Counted from the stretch's first letter, positions 1-7,775 are shown. The stretch is 43,320 bases of DNA from Clostridia bacterium (GCA_017436245.1 JAFSDN010000113.1:1-43320), one strand, 5' to 3'. A program made the numbers and translations. The notes: a model not told the origin generated them from the letters alone.

Positions 1-672
1 AGTAAGGGCTTTATGACACCCGAATACATCTGTAAGGTTGATGCCGAGGGTAACGTTATTCAGGCAAACAAGGGCTTCAAGCCTTCTTCTGAAATTAAAA
101 TGCATATGAGAGTTTACAAGCATCGTCCTGATGTTAAGTCGGTTGTTCATGCTCACCCCATTTATGCAACAAGCTTTGCTATTGCAGGTAAGCCCCTGAC
201 ACAGCCCATCATGCCCGAGGCTGTTATTGCTCTTGGTTGTGTTCCCATTGCTGAATACGGAACACCTTCAACAAACGAAATTCCCGACGCTGTTGAGAAG
301 TACTTGCCCTACTATGATGCAGTTCTTCTTGAAAACCACGGCGCACTTGCTTATTCTGATTCACTTCTTGCGGCATATCACAAGATGGAATCACTTGAGT
401 TCTATGCTGAGCTTCTGTTCCTCTCGAATCAGTTGGGCGGACCTCAGGAATTCACAAAAGAACAGATGAAGAAGCTCTATGAAGTAAGACGTGCATTTGG
501 TATGTCAGGCAAGCATCCTGCTGACCTTTGCCCCAATAACAAGAATGGTCATATGAGCTGTCACAACTGCCACATTCCGGATTGCGGAGTTGCAGAAGAA
601 GGCGGAGCGGCTGACGACGCTGCTGTTATTGCTGAAATCACAAAGAAGGTTCTTGCACAGCTTGGAAAATAA
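1..672 (+). CDS. Class II aldolase (fuculose-phosphate aldolase type), 5' end outside window, BMC-targeted
   Basis: The reading frame is open from base 1, so the true start lies upstream. The visible part carries zinc-ligand and active-site motifs of class II aldolases: HAHPIYATSFA (about residues 50-60 from the window edge) and ENHGALAYS near residue 112. Family members split fuculose-1-phosphate or rhamnulose-1-phosphate into dihydroxyacetone phosphate and lactaldehyde. After the core comes an unusual linker with four Cys and several His (codons 529-585), then an acidic/Ala spacer and a C-terminal amphipathic helix (AAVIAEITKKVLAQLGK) that looks like a BMC encapsulation peptide. It is followed after 18 bp by the next operon gene. 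The aldolase family is certain; the exact sugar phosphate is inferred from the propanediol-type BMC genes downstream. Confidence 0.88.
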   Translation, partial: SKGFMTPEYICKVDAEGNVIQANKGFKPSSEIKMHMRVYKHRPDVKSVVHAHPIYATSFAIAGKPLTQPIMPEAVIALGCVPIAEYGTPSTNEIPDAVEKYLPYYDAVLLENHGALAYSDSLLAAYHKMESLEFYAELLFLSNQLGGPQEFTKEQMKKLYEVRRAFGMSGKHPADLCPNNKNGHMSCHNCHIPDCGVAEEGGAADDAAVIAEITKKVLAQLGK

Positions 673-690
673 TTCGGGGAGGTGTCATTT

Positions 691-1182
691 ATGAATGACG
701 AAAAACTTGCCCGTATTGTGGAGGCCGTAACAAAGCAGCTTGCTGATGCAAAGGGTGATGAAAAGCCTTTTGGTCTTAAACAGGCACGAAAGCTCATTGC
801 CATGGTCGAAGCCAAGGCAAAGACGATGGGGCTCAATATTGTTGCTGCTGTTTCAAATGAAGCGGGGCGTCCCATTGCAATTGAATGTATGGATAATTCG
901 TACATTGCAAGCTTTGATGTTGCGCTGAATAAGGCGTATACGGTGGTTGCTCTGAAGATGTCCACAAAAAAGCTGAGTACATTGGCAAAGCCCGATGGCC
1001 CCTTGTATGGGATTCAGCATACAAACGGAGGACAGATTGTTATTTTCGGCGGCGGTGACCCGTTGATTTATCACGGTAAAATCGTTGGAGGATTGGGAGT
1101 CAGCGGCGGCTCGGAGGAACAGGATACTATTCTTTCGGCTTACGGGGCTTCGGTTCTGGACGAGATTATGAATGAAAACTAA
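691..1182 (+). CDS. GlcG/HbpS-like (DUF336) protein, PduO C-terminal-domain type
   Basis: This 163-aa protein belongs to the GlcG/HbpS/PduO-C (DUF336) fold. Evidence is the pattern LKQARKLIAMVEAKAKTMG, then AVSNEAGRPIAIE, then the Gly-rich end GKIVGGLGVSGGSEEQD. Some family members bind haem or cobalamin, but many in BMC operons have no proven role. The first ~20 residues (MNDEKLARIVEAVTKQLADA) form an amphipathic helix like those that send enzymes into BMCs, so it is probably lumenal. A GTG at 682 is in frame, but it lies inside the GGGGAGG ribosome site at 676-682; ATG 691 has proper spacing and is preferred. It lies between the aldolase and the alcohol dehydrogenase; its stop at 1182 leaves 34 bp before the next start. 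Confidence 0.82.
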   Translation: MNDEKLARIVEAVTKQLADAKGDEKPFGLKQARKLIAMVEAKAKTMGLNIVAAVSNEAGRPIAIECMDNSYIASFDVALNKAYTVVALKMSTKKLSTLAKPDGPLYGIQHTNGGQIVIFGGGDPLIYHGKIVGGLGVSGGSEEQDTILSAYGASVLDEIMNEN

Positions 1183-1216
1183 GATTTTTGATTCTTTAGA
1201 AAGGAGATTACATATA

Positions 1217-2413
1217 ATGAACAATATTGAAATTGAACAGATTGTAAAACAGGTTCTTGCAGGTATGCAGGGAGCAGACGCTCCCAAGGCTTCAAAGGCT
1301 GCGGGCGAAGTTCCTGCAAAATGCCGTGCGGCTGTTCTTACAGACATCGAGAAGATTGAGCTTAAAGAATTCCCTATTCCTGAAATTGGCGATGATGATA
1401 TGCTGGTTAAGGTTGAAGGTTGCGGCATCTGCGGTACAGATGCTCATGAATTCAAGCGCGACCCCTTTGGTCTCATTCCCGTAGTTCTCGGTCACGAGGG
1501 TACAGGTGAAATCGTAAAGATGGGTAAGAATGTAAAGAAGGACAGTGCAGGCAAGCCCCTGAAGATTGGTGACAAGGTTGTTACTTGTGTTATTCTCAAG
1601 GATGACCCTGAAATCACAATGTTTGACCTAAACAAGCAGAATGTTGGAGGAGCAGACGTTTACGGTCTGGTGCCCGACGATGATATTCACCTCAATGGTT
1701 GGTTTGCGGATTACATGGTTATCAGAGGAGGTTCAACAGTATTCAATGTGTCAGACCTTGACCTTGATTCAAGAATCCTCATTGAACCCTGCGCAGTTCT
1801 TATTCATGCAGTTGAGCGTGCAAAAACAACAGGTATTCTGAGATTCAACAGCCGTGTGGTTGTTCAGGGCTGCGGCCCCATCGGTCTTATCTGTATTGCA
1901 GTTCTCAGAACAATGGGTGTTGAGCACATCACAGCTGTTGATGGTGAACAGAAGAGACTTGACTTTGCAAAGAGGATGGGTGCAGACCATACTGTTAACT
2001 TCAAAGACCATAATGGAATTGAAGCACTTGCAGATGCAGTTAAGGACAGCTTTGGCGGTCATCTGGCAGACTTTGCATTCCAGTGTACAGGTTCACCTGT
2101 TGCGCACAGCAATATCTATAAGTTTATCAGAAGCGGTGGCGGTCTTTGTGAGCTTGGCTTCTTCATCAATGGTGGAGATGCAACAATCAACCCCCACTTT
2201 GACCTTTGCTCAAAGGAAATCACTCTTGTTGGTTCATGGGTTTACACACTCCGTGACTACGCAACAACATTTGACTTCCTCAAGAGAGCAATTGCAATCG
2301 GTCTTCCCATCAAGGAGCTTATTACACATAAGTTCCCCATTGAACAGATTAATGAAGCATTTGTTACCAATGTGAAGATGGAAGGTCTCAAGATTGCAGT
2401 AATTAATGAATAA
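1217..2413 (+). CDS. Zinc-type medium-chain alcohol dehydrogenase, BMC-associated
   Basis: A 398-aa MDR-superfamily dehydrogenase. The catalytic zinc motif GCGICGTDAHEF and the conserved GHEGTGE are near residues 72-100, and the Rossmann loop GCGPIGLICI is near 217. The CxxCxxC structural-zinc lobe of classical ADH is not visible, as in sorbitol-dehydrogenase-like members. The N-terminus MNNIEIEQIVKQVLAGMQG plus an Ala/Pro/Lys linker is a typical encapsulation peptide. ATG 1217 is chosen because AAGGAG (1201-1206) precedes it; the longer open frame from 1172 overlaps the previous gene. In this operon it probably reduces lactaldehyde to 1,2-propanediol and/or recycles NADH by reducing propionaldehyde. 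It replaces the iron-type PduQ of the Salmonella pdu operon. Confidence 0.87.
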   Translation: MNNIEIEQIVKQVLAGMQGADAPKASKAAGEVPAKCRAAVLTDIEKIELKEFPIPEIGDDDMLVKVEGCGICGTDAHEFKRDPFGLIPVVLGHEGTGEIVKMGKNVKKDSAGKPLKIGDKVVTCVILKDDPEITMFDLNKQNVGGADVYGLVPDDDIHLNGWFADYMVIRGGSTVFNVSDLDLDSRILIEPCAVLIHAVERAKTTGILRFNSRVVVQGCGPIGLICIAVLRTMGVEHITAVDGEQKRLDFAKRMGADHTVNFKDHNGIEALADAVKDSFGGHLADFAFQCTGSPVAHSNIYKFIRSGGGLCELGFFINGGDATINPHFDLCSKEITLVGSWVYTLRDYATTFDFLKRAIAIGLPIKELITHKFPIEQINEAFVTNVKMEGLKIAVINE

Positions 2414-2453
2414 TAATTAACAACATATATATTAAATTAGGAGGAAATTTAAA

Positions 2454-2729
2454 ATGGCACAGGAAGCATTAGGTATGATTGAAACAAGAGGTCTCGTTGC
2501 AGCAGTTGAAGCAGCAGACGCAATGGTAAAGGCAGCAGAAGTTGTTCTCATCGGAACAGAAAAGATTGGTTCAGGTCTTGTAAGTGTTATGGTTCGTGGT
2601 GATGTTGGTGCAGTTAAGGCTGCAGTTGAAGCCGGCGGCACAATGGCTGCTCGTCTTGGTGAGCTGGTTGCAACACACGTAATTCCCAGACCTCACAGCG
2701 ACGTTGAGAAGATTCTTCCCAAGTTCTAA
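2454..2729 (+). CDS. BMC-H hexameric shell protein (PduA-like)
   Basis: A 91-aa single BMC-domain protein, very close to the PduA pattern: [20 protein letters not shown] at the N-terminus, then the pore segment [20 protein letters not shown], then ATHVIPRPH and DVEKILPKF. Such hexamers tile the compartment facets, and the small pore passes polar metabolites such as 1,2-propanediol. It has a strong site (AGGAGG, 2441-2446) before ATG 2454. The next gene is a near duplicate 17 bp downstream, so the two arose by tandem duplication. The length is normal for the family. Confidence 0.96.
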   Translation: MAQEALGMIETRGLVAAVEAADAMVKAAEVVLIGTEKIGSGLVSVMVRGDVGAVKAAVEAGGTMAARLGELVATHVIPRPHSDVEKILPKF

Positions 2730-2746
2730 GAAAAGAGTGGTAAGCT

Positions 2747-3151
2747 ATGGCAGAAAAGAAAACTACCGCTAAAGCAAAAACTGCCGTAATCGGCAACACA
2801 GAAGAATTGAAAAAGAATACTGCTCCCGCAAAAGAGGAGACAGTTGTTGAGATTAAAAAGGAGGTAAGAAAAATGGCACAGGAAGCATTGGGTATGGTTG
2901 AAACAAGAGGTCTTGTTGCAGCAATCGAAGCAGCAGATGCTATGCTTAAAGCTGCTAACGTAACCTTGGTTGGCACAGAAAAGATTGGTTCAGGTCTTGT
3001 AAGTGTTATGGTTCGTGGTGACGTTGGTGCTGTAAAGGCTGCTGTTGAAGCAGGTGGACAGAGCGCTCAGAAGCTTGGCGAAATTATCGCTACACACGTT
3101 ATTCCCAGACCTCACAATGATGTTGAGAAGATTTTGCCCGTTCTCAAATAA
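2747..3151 (+). CDS. BMC-H shell protein with Lys/Ala-rich N-terminal extension and strong internal start
   Basis: Residues 43-134 are a complete BMC-H domain, nearly identical to the preceding gene ([49 protein letters not shown]). In front is a 42-residue charged extension ([14 protein letters not shown]...). The first ATG (2747) has only a weak ribosome site (AGAGTGG). In contrast, ATG 2873, exactly at the domain start and in frame, has an excellent one (AAAAAGGAGG ending 2864, 8-nt gap). Both a 134-aa and a 92-aa form may be made, as with PduB/PduB' in Salmonella, where the long form's N-terminus links shell to cargo. It is equally possible that only the short form is translated and the extension is chance open frame; the shared frame and lack of stops favour real coding. 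Confidence 0.88.
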   Translation: MAEKKTTAKAKTAVIGNTEELKKNTAPAKEETVVEIKKEVRKMAQEALGMVETRGLVAAIEAADAMLKAANVTLVGTEKIGSGLVSVMVRGDVGAVKAAVEAGGQSAQKLGEIIATHVIPRPHNDVEKILPVLK

Positions 3152-3177
3152 GAATTTTTGGGCTAAGGTAAGGCTGT

Positions 3178-3200
3178 GGGCGGAGCTTTCTGCTCTGCCC
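3178..3200 (+). promoter_or_regulatory. Intercistronic stem-loop between BMC-H and BMC-P genes
   Basis: GGGCGGAGC (3178-3186) pairs with GCTCTGCCC (3192-3200) around a 5-nt loop, giving nine pairs with one G-U. It lies 27 bp after the BMC-H stop and 35 bp before the BMC-P start. A loose T-rich stretch follows (3204-3218), so it may be a leaky terminator or a 3' stabiliser that keeps vertex-protein output below hexamer output. Confidence 0.6.
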
Positions 3201-3234
3201 CGTCTTTCTGAATTTTTTAAGGGAGAAAATGACT

Positions 3235-3501
3235 ATGATTATCGGAAAAGTAATCGGCAGCGTTGTTTCAACACGCAAGAACGAAAATCTTGTGGGCAAC
3301 AAGTTTATGATTGTTGAGCCTGTTGAAAAAATGTCTGCAAAGAATTCTCAGTTGGTTGCCATTGACAACATCGGTGCGGGTATCGGTGAATATGTTCTGG
3401 TTGCCTTGGGAAGTGCGGCTCGTATCGGCTGCGGCAAGGAAACTGCTCCCGTTGACGCTGCAATTGTCGGTATTGTTGACGATGGCGCTGAGTTTGCGTA
3501 G
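3235..3501 (+). CDS. BMC-P pentameric vertex protein (EutN/CcmL/PduN family)
   Basis: An 88-aa EutN/CcmL protein. It starts MIIGKVIGSVVSTRKNENLV and has the family's core IVEPVEK, the loop GIGEYVLVALGSAAR, and the tail AAIVGIVDD. Pentamers of this fold cap the vertices of the icosahedral shell. Two in-frame ATGs exist (3229, 3235); the second is nine bases from GGGAG (3221-3225) and matches the usual N-terminus, so it is preferred. It is the only vertex protein visible here, and is preceded by the hairpin at 3178-3200. Confidence 0.94.
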   Translation: MIIGKVIGSVVSTRKNENLVGNKFMIVEPVEKMSAKNSQLVAIDNIGAGIGEYVLVALGSAARIGCGKETAPVDAAIVGIVDDGAEFA

Positions 3502-3542
3502 ATACATTTTTGATTTGAGTCTTTGAAAGGAGGATAACTATT

Positions 3543-4883
3543 ATGCAAATGACCCGGTTACAGGAGCTTATGAAAGAGTGCGGAGTAGTTGGTGCAGGCG
3601 GCGCCGGATTTCCTTCTTATGCAAAGCTTTCGGATAAGGCAGACACGGTGATTCTCAACTGTGCTGAATGTGAACCTTTGTTCAGACTTCACAGACAGCT
3701 GATGTCGGAATATGCGGAAGAAATTCTGACCATGCTTGACACGGTTCGCTCGGCGGTTGGTGCAAAGCGTGCCGTTGTGGCAATAAAGTCTGTTTATACC
3801 GAAGCAATTGAGAAAATTGATGAGCATATTTCATCCTTCGAGAAGGTTGAAGTTGCACATTTGCCTGAGGTTTATCCTGCAGGTGATGAAATTATCCTTA
3901 TTTATGAGGCAACGGGCAGAGTGGTGAAGCCGGGACAGCTTCCTATTTCGGAAGGTGTTATTGTATATAATGTTGAAACCATGCTCAACACTTACTTTGC
4001 TATGACTGAAAATACTCCTGTTTGTTATAAGTTTGTGACCGTTGCGGGTGAAGTCAAAGAACCCGGAACATACAGAGTTCCAATCGGTGTGCCGCTCAAA
4101 GCACTGGTTGAGCTTGCAGGAGGCGAGAATTCACAGGATTGTGAATATCTGAGCGGCGGTGCAATGATGGGGGCATTGGCAAAGAAGAATGATATTGTTA
4201 CCAAAACTACAAATGCTGTTTTGGTTTTGCCAAAGAATCATTCCGTCATTATGAAAAAGAAAACAAGTACAAAAATTAATATATACAGAGCAATGAGTGC
4301 TTGCTGTCAGTGCAGAATGTGTACTGACATGTGTACAAGAAATCTGCTTGGGCATCCCATTGAGCCACACGCCTTTATGAGAGCGGCGGCAAAGGGCATG
4401 ACAAGTGATTTGACGGCAATGCTCAATGCGGCGTATTGTTCTCAGTGCAGAGTGTGTGAAATGTATGCCTGCCAGCAGGGACTTTCGCCTGCATCTTTAA
4501 TCGGGGTGTTCCGTAATAAGTTGAGAGAAAACGGAGTTGTTCCCGAAAAAGAGCCAAAATTCACAGATGTGAATGAATACAGAAAGTACAGAACCATTCC
4601 AATGGAAAGGCTCATCAGCCGTCTTGGAGTGAGTGAGTATGATGTGGAGGCGCCTATAAAGGAGATTCCAAAGGATTTTGCTAAAAAATGCAAAACCCTG
4701 AAGATTATGCTGAGACAGCACATAGGTCAGCCTGCAAAGCCCATTGTCAAAAAGGGCGACGAAGTTGAAAAGTATCAAAAGCTTGCAAGCTGTGAAGGCC
4801 TTGGTGCCGAAATTCACACTCCTTGCAAGGGCGTTGTGAAAGATATAAAGGAAAGTTATATCGTGGTTGAAGTGAAAGAGTAG
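3543..4883 (+). CDS. PduS/RnfC-like Fe-S flavoprotein oxidoreductase
   Basis: A 446-aa protein of the RnfC/PduS family. The N-terminal nucleotide/flavin-binding part shows GVVGAGGAGFPSYAKL and NCAECEP (residues ~14-50). An SLBB-like segment follows (TVAGEVKEPGTYRVPIG). Two ferredoxin-type Cys clusters lie in CCQCRMCTDMCTRN and CSQCRVCEMYACQQG (~residues 257-312). A short C-terminal domain (residues ~385-446) resembles the RnfC biotinyl-lipoyl-like fold. In Salmonella PduS reduces cobalamin, but no B12 enzyme is seen here, so it more likely moves electrons between NAD(H) and the shell's Fe-S trimer. AAAGGAGG (3526-3533) supports ATG 3543. The PduT-like partner is encoded next. Confidence 0.9.
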   Translation: MQMTRLQELMKECGVVGAGGAGFPSYAKLSDKADTVILNCAECEPLFRLHRQLMSEYAEEILTMLDTVRSAVGAKRAVVAIKSVYTEAIEKIDEHISSFEKVEVAHLPEVYPAGDEIILIYEATGRVVKPGQLPISEGVIVYNVETMLNTYFAMTENTPVCYKFVTVAGEVKEPGTYRVPIGVPLKALVELAGGENSQDCEYLSGGAMMGALAKKNDIVTKTTNAVLVLPKNHSVIMKKKTSTKINIYRAMSACCQCRMCTDMCTRNLLGHPIEPHAFMRAAAKGMTSDLTAMLNAAYCSQCRVCEMYACQQGLSPASLIGVFRNKLRENGVVPEKEPKFTDVNEYRKYRTIPMERLISRLGVSEYDVEAPIKEIPKDFAKKCKTLKIMLRQHIGQPAKPIVKKGDEVEKYQKLASCEGLGAEIHTPCKGVVKDIKESYIVVEVKE

Positions 4884-4902
4884 AAGGGGAGGAAATCTTT
4901 AA

Positions 4903-5451
4903 ATGGCAAAGGCATTGGCAATGGCTGAATTCACAACGGTTTCCACCGGTATGAAGGCCGCCGATATAATGATTAAAACAGCCGAGGTAAAGGTTATTGA
5001 AGCCGAGGTTGTTTGTCCGGGCAAATACATTATCCTTATCGAGGGTGATTTGAGTGCTGTTCGTGCCTCAATTGATGCGGTAAAGACAATGTTTCCCGAA
5101 AAACTGATTGACAGTTTTGTTCTTGGTAATCCTCACGAATCAATTTTTCCGGCACTTTACGGAACAACTGAAGTTGAGGACAGACGTGCTCTCGGAGTTC
5201 TGGAGACGTATTCGGCAGCATCAATTATTCTTGCGGCTGATATTGCGGCAAAGACCGCAATTGTGAATCTCATTGAGCTCAGAGTTGCAAGAGGTATGTG
5301 CGGAAAGTCTTATATGCTTCTCACGGGTGAGGTTGCTGCTGTTGAAAGCGCAATTGAGTACGCAAAATCAAAGGTTGCTGACGGAACAATGTTCCTTGAC
5401 AGCTCGGTTATTGCAAATCCTGATGAGAAAATGTGGAATACAATTATTTAG
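4903..5451 (+). CDS. PduT-like tandem-domain BMC-T shell protein with Fe-S pore cysteine
   Basis: 182 aa with two BMC domains: residues ~1-90 (ALAMAEFTTVSTGMKAADIM) and ~95-182 (ALGVLETYSAASIILAADIA). The motif VVCPGKYI puts a cysteine at residue 38, the same position and context (ICPGK) as the Cys that ligates the [4Fe-4S] cluster at the centre of the PduT trimer. This pairs it with the PduS-like protein just upstream as an electron conduit through the shell. A GGGGAGG site lies before ATG 4903, and it ends 15 bp before the dehydrogenase start. The length is the same as PduT (184 aa). Confidence 0.93.
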   Translation: MAKALAMAEFTTVSTGMKAADIMIKTAEVKVIEAEVVCPGKYIILIEGDLSAVRASIDAVKTMFPEKLIDSFVLGNPHESIFPALYGTTEVEDRRALGVLETYSAASIILAADIAAKTAIVNLIELRVARGMCGKSYMLLTGEVAAVESAIEYAKSKVADGTMFLDSSVIANPDEKMWNTII

Positions 5452-5466
5452 TTGAGGTGAATGAAA

Positions 5467-6858
5467 ATGGTTGATGAAAAGTACATAAGCCGTATTGTTG
5501 AAAATGTTATTAAGAATATGGATGTGGCGGTTGAACCCGACAAAAAGCTGAAGGGTGTTTTCCCCACAATGACAGAAGCTCTTGAGGCTGTTCAGAAGGC
5601 GTACATCCAGTACAAGAGCTATACCGTTGAACAGAGAGAAAAAATGATTGCGGCAATTCGCCGTCTCACTCTTGAAGAAGCCGAAGTTATGGCAAAATTG
5701 GGCGTTGAAGAAACAGGCATGGGCAGAGTTTCGGATAAGATTATCAAGCATCAGCTTGTTGCAAACAAAACTCCCGGAACTGAAGACCTTCAGCCCATCG
5801 TAAAAACCGGTGACACAGGACTCACATTGATTGAAATGGCTCCTTTTGGGGTTATCGGAAGTATCACTCCTTCAACAAACCCAAGTGAAACTGTTATTTG
5901 TAACTCAATCGGTATGATTGCGGGCGGTAATGCGGTTGTTTTCAATCCTCACCCCAACGCAAAGAAGATTGCAAACTATGCAGTTGACCTTGTTAACCGT
6001 GGCATTCTGGAAGCGGGCGGACCTGAAAACCTTGTTGTTTCGGTTTATAACCCCACAATGGATACATCAAATGAAATGGTTAAGTCGCCAATCGTAAGAA
6101 TGCTTGTTGCAACAGGCGGCCCCGGTGTTGTTAAGATGCTTCTTTCATCGGGTAAAAAAGCAATTGGTGCAGGTGCCGGCAATCCTCCTGTTATTGTTGA
6201 CGATACAGCGGATATTGAAAAGGCTGCATCTGATATTATCAAGGGTGCAAGTTTTGACAACAATCTTCCCTGTATTGCTGAAAAGGAATGTTTTGTTTTT
6301 GACACAGTTGCAGACAGCCTGATTCGCAATATGCAGAAGAACGGCGCATACCTTTTGAAGGGTGCCGACATTGACAAACTTGTTAAGGTTGCTTTGATTG
6401 AAAAGGACGGCAAGTTTGGTATCAACAAAAAATGGGTTGGCAAGGATGCAAGATTGTTCCTGAAGGAATTGGGAATTGATGCAGACCCAAGACTCATTAT
6501 TTGTGAAACAGATGCAAAGCATCCCTTTGTTCAGGTTGAAATGATGATGCCCATTCTCCCAATTGTAAGAGTTAAGGACATTGAAGAAGCAATCACAGAG
6601 GCTTGCAAGGCTGAACACGGCAACCGTCATTCAGCTCATATCCATTCAAAGAATGTTGACAGACTCACCGCATTTGCAAGAGCTGTTGAAACAACAATCT
6701 TTGTCAAGAATGCACCTTCATATGCAGGTATCGGTGCCGGAGGCGAGGGTCACACAACCTTCACAATTGCAGGCCCCACAGGCGAAGGCATTACATCGGC
6801 AAAATCATTCACACGTCAGAGACGTTGCGTAATGGTTGACGGTTTCCACATTGTATAG
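5467..6858 (+). CDS. CoA-acylating propionaldehyde dehydrogenase (PduP-like)
   Basis: A 463-aa aldehyde dehydrogenase of the PduP/EutE clade. The N-terminus VDEKYISRIVENVIKNM is a classic encapsulation peptide, joined by a short linker to the catalytic part. Visible motifs are FGVIGSITPSTNPSET, the NAD-site ATGGPGVV, GAGAGNPPV, and the catalytic cysteine in DNNLPCIAEKE (Cys269). The C-terminus has GGEGHTTFTIAGPTGEG, typical of the acylating type. It converts propionaldehyde, CoA and NAD to propionyl-CoA. ATG 5467 is favoured over 5461 because GAGGTG (5454-5459) would nearly abut the latter. The closing element of the operon (BMC-T, PduL) is separated from it by an unusual 275-bp gap. Confidence 0.95.
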   Translation: MVDEKYISRIVENVIKNMDVAVEPDKKLKGVFPTMTEALEAVQKAYIQYKSYTVEQREKMIAAIRRLTLEEAEVMAKLGVEETGMGRVSDKIIKHQLVANKTPGTEDLQPIVKTGDTGLTLIEMAPFGVIGSITPSTNPSETVICNSIGMIAGGNAVVFNPHPNAKKIANYAVDLVNRGILEAGGPENLVVSVYNPTMDTSNEMVKSPIVRMLVATGGPGVVKMLLSSGKKAIGAGAGNPPVIVDDTADIEKAASDIIKGASFDNNLPCIAEKECFVFDTVADSLIRNMQKNGAYLLKGADIDKLVKVALIEKDGKFGINKKWVGKDARLFLKELGIDADPRLIICETDAKHPFVQVEMMMPILPIVRVKDIEEAITEACKAEHGNRHSAHIHSKNVDRLTAFARAVETTIFVKNAPSYAGIGAGGEGHTTFTIAGPTGEGITSAKSFTRQRRCVMVDGFHIV

Positions 6859-6862
6859 TTTT

Positions 6863-7075
6863 TTGGCAGGGCGTATTGAACCGCATATGGTTTAAGCCGG
6901 CAAATTTTCCGACATACTGCGTAAAAATACTCGCGAATACACAAAGTATTCCCTCCGTTTTTTGCTTGTCTGCCAGAAAAATTTTCTCGACTTAAACTCT
7001 GCGACCCTGAATTGGAAACTTAGTTATGTGTTTTGCTGTTGGTAGGGCATATGGGGTTCAATACACCTCTGCCAA
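6863..7075. repeat. 213-bp nested palindromic element inside the BMC operon
   Basis: Outer arms 6863-6889 and 7048-7075 are imperfect inverted repeats. TTGGCAG pairs with CTGCCAA, GTATTGAACC with GGTTCAATAC and CATATG with CATATG, with one small internal loop and one mismatch. Inner arms GTTTAAGCCGGCAAATTTT (6890-6908) and 6978-6997 also pair imperfectly. A central hairpin AATACT/AGTATT is possible. There is no convincing coding. It looks like either a MITE-like insertion with terminal inverted repeats or a large structured intercistronic RNA. It starts five bases after the aldehyde dehydrogenase stop codon and fills most of the gap. Confidence 0.65.
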
Positions 7076-7094
7076 TGGAAAGCAACAGAAAAGA

Positions 7095-7109
7095 TGAAGT
7101 AATACTTCA
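7095..7109. promoter_or_regulatory. 15-bp perfect palindrome upstream of second BMC-T
   Basis: TGAAGTA-A-TACTTCA is a perfect palindrome with one central base. It sits 24 bp before the BMC-T start and outside the nested palindrome element. It could be an operator or a small RNA hairpin. No clear promoter was found next to it, so its role is open. Confidence 0.4.
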
Positions 7110-7133
7110 ATTGACACAGAAAGGAAAAATCCT

Positions 7134-7775
7134 ATGAAAGCATTGGGAATGTTAGAAGTTTACAGCTTTACTACTTCGGTGGTTGCGGCAGACCTTTGCG
7201 CAAAAGCTGCAGACGTAAAGATTATTGCATTTGACCGTACCCGTCCGGGAAGTGCGGATGTTCCTGCTCCTCTTGTAATGCAGATTAAGGTTGAGGGCAA
7301 CGTTGCGGCAGTTAATGCGGCAATTGAAGCAGGTAAGGAATATGCAGAAGCTGAGGGCAAGTACATTATTTCACATACCATACCAAATCCGGGTATCGGT
7401 ACAGAAAAGATGGCTTATCTTCTGGACATGAACAAGGACAAGTACAACAAAAAGCTGCCAAAGACATTCTTTGGTGTTGAAGACCAACCTGTGACATACC
7501 CCGAGGCAATCGGTTTGATTGAGGTTGAGGGACTTGTTGCGGCAATTGAAGGTCTTGATGCAATGACAAAGGCTGCGGATGTTCGGGTTGTTCACACCGA
7601 AAAGAGGCTGGGCGGAAGACTTGTTACGTTTGTTGTTGCAGGCGAAATTTCGGCAGTTAAGGCTGCTGTTGAGGCAGGACTTGAGGCGGCTGACCAGATT
7701 GGAAATATCTTTGGCTCGGCTGTTATTGCAAGACCCCATGCAGAACTGACAAAGTTCTTTGACATGGAAGGCTAA
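7134..7775 (+). CDS. Tandem-domain BMC-T trimeric shell protein
   Basis: 213 aa with two BMC domains in the usual order: ~1-105 (KALGMLEVYSFTTSVVAADL) and ~118-213 (EAIGLIEVEGLVAAIEGLDA, ending GSAVIARPHAE). The first domain has an insertion (about RTRPGSADVPAPL) in the pore-facing loop, and no pore Cys like that of PduT is seen. Large-pore trimers of this type are thought to gate bulky cofactors or CoA species, in the role of PduB or EutL, but the primary sequence is not clearly of either type. AAAGG (7120-7124) precedes ATG 7134. It is set apart from the upstream genes by the nested palindrome and by a possible operator. Confidence 0.9.
   Translation: MKALGMLEVYSFTTSVVAADLCAKAADVKIIAFDRTRPGSADVPAPLVMQIKVEGNVAAVNAAIEAGKEYAEAEGKYIISHTIPNPGIGTEKMAYLLDMNKDKYNKKLPKTFFGVEDQPVTYPEAIGLIEVEGLVAAIEGLDAMTKAADVRVVHTEKRLGGRLVTFVVAGEISAVKAAVEAGLEAADQIGNIFGSAVIARPHAELTKFFDMEG

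Noticed and set aside
6859..7133. A hidden small gene in the large gap of the BMC operon
   Set aside because: All frames are short and broken, without ribosome sites; the sequence is explained by nested inverted repeats.
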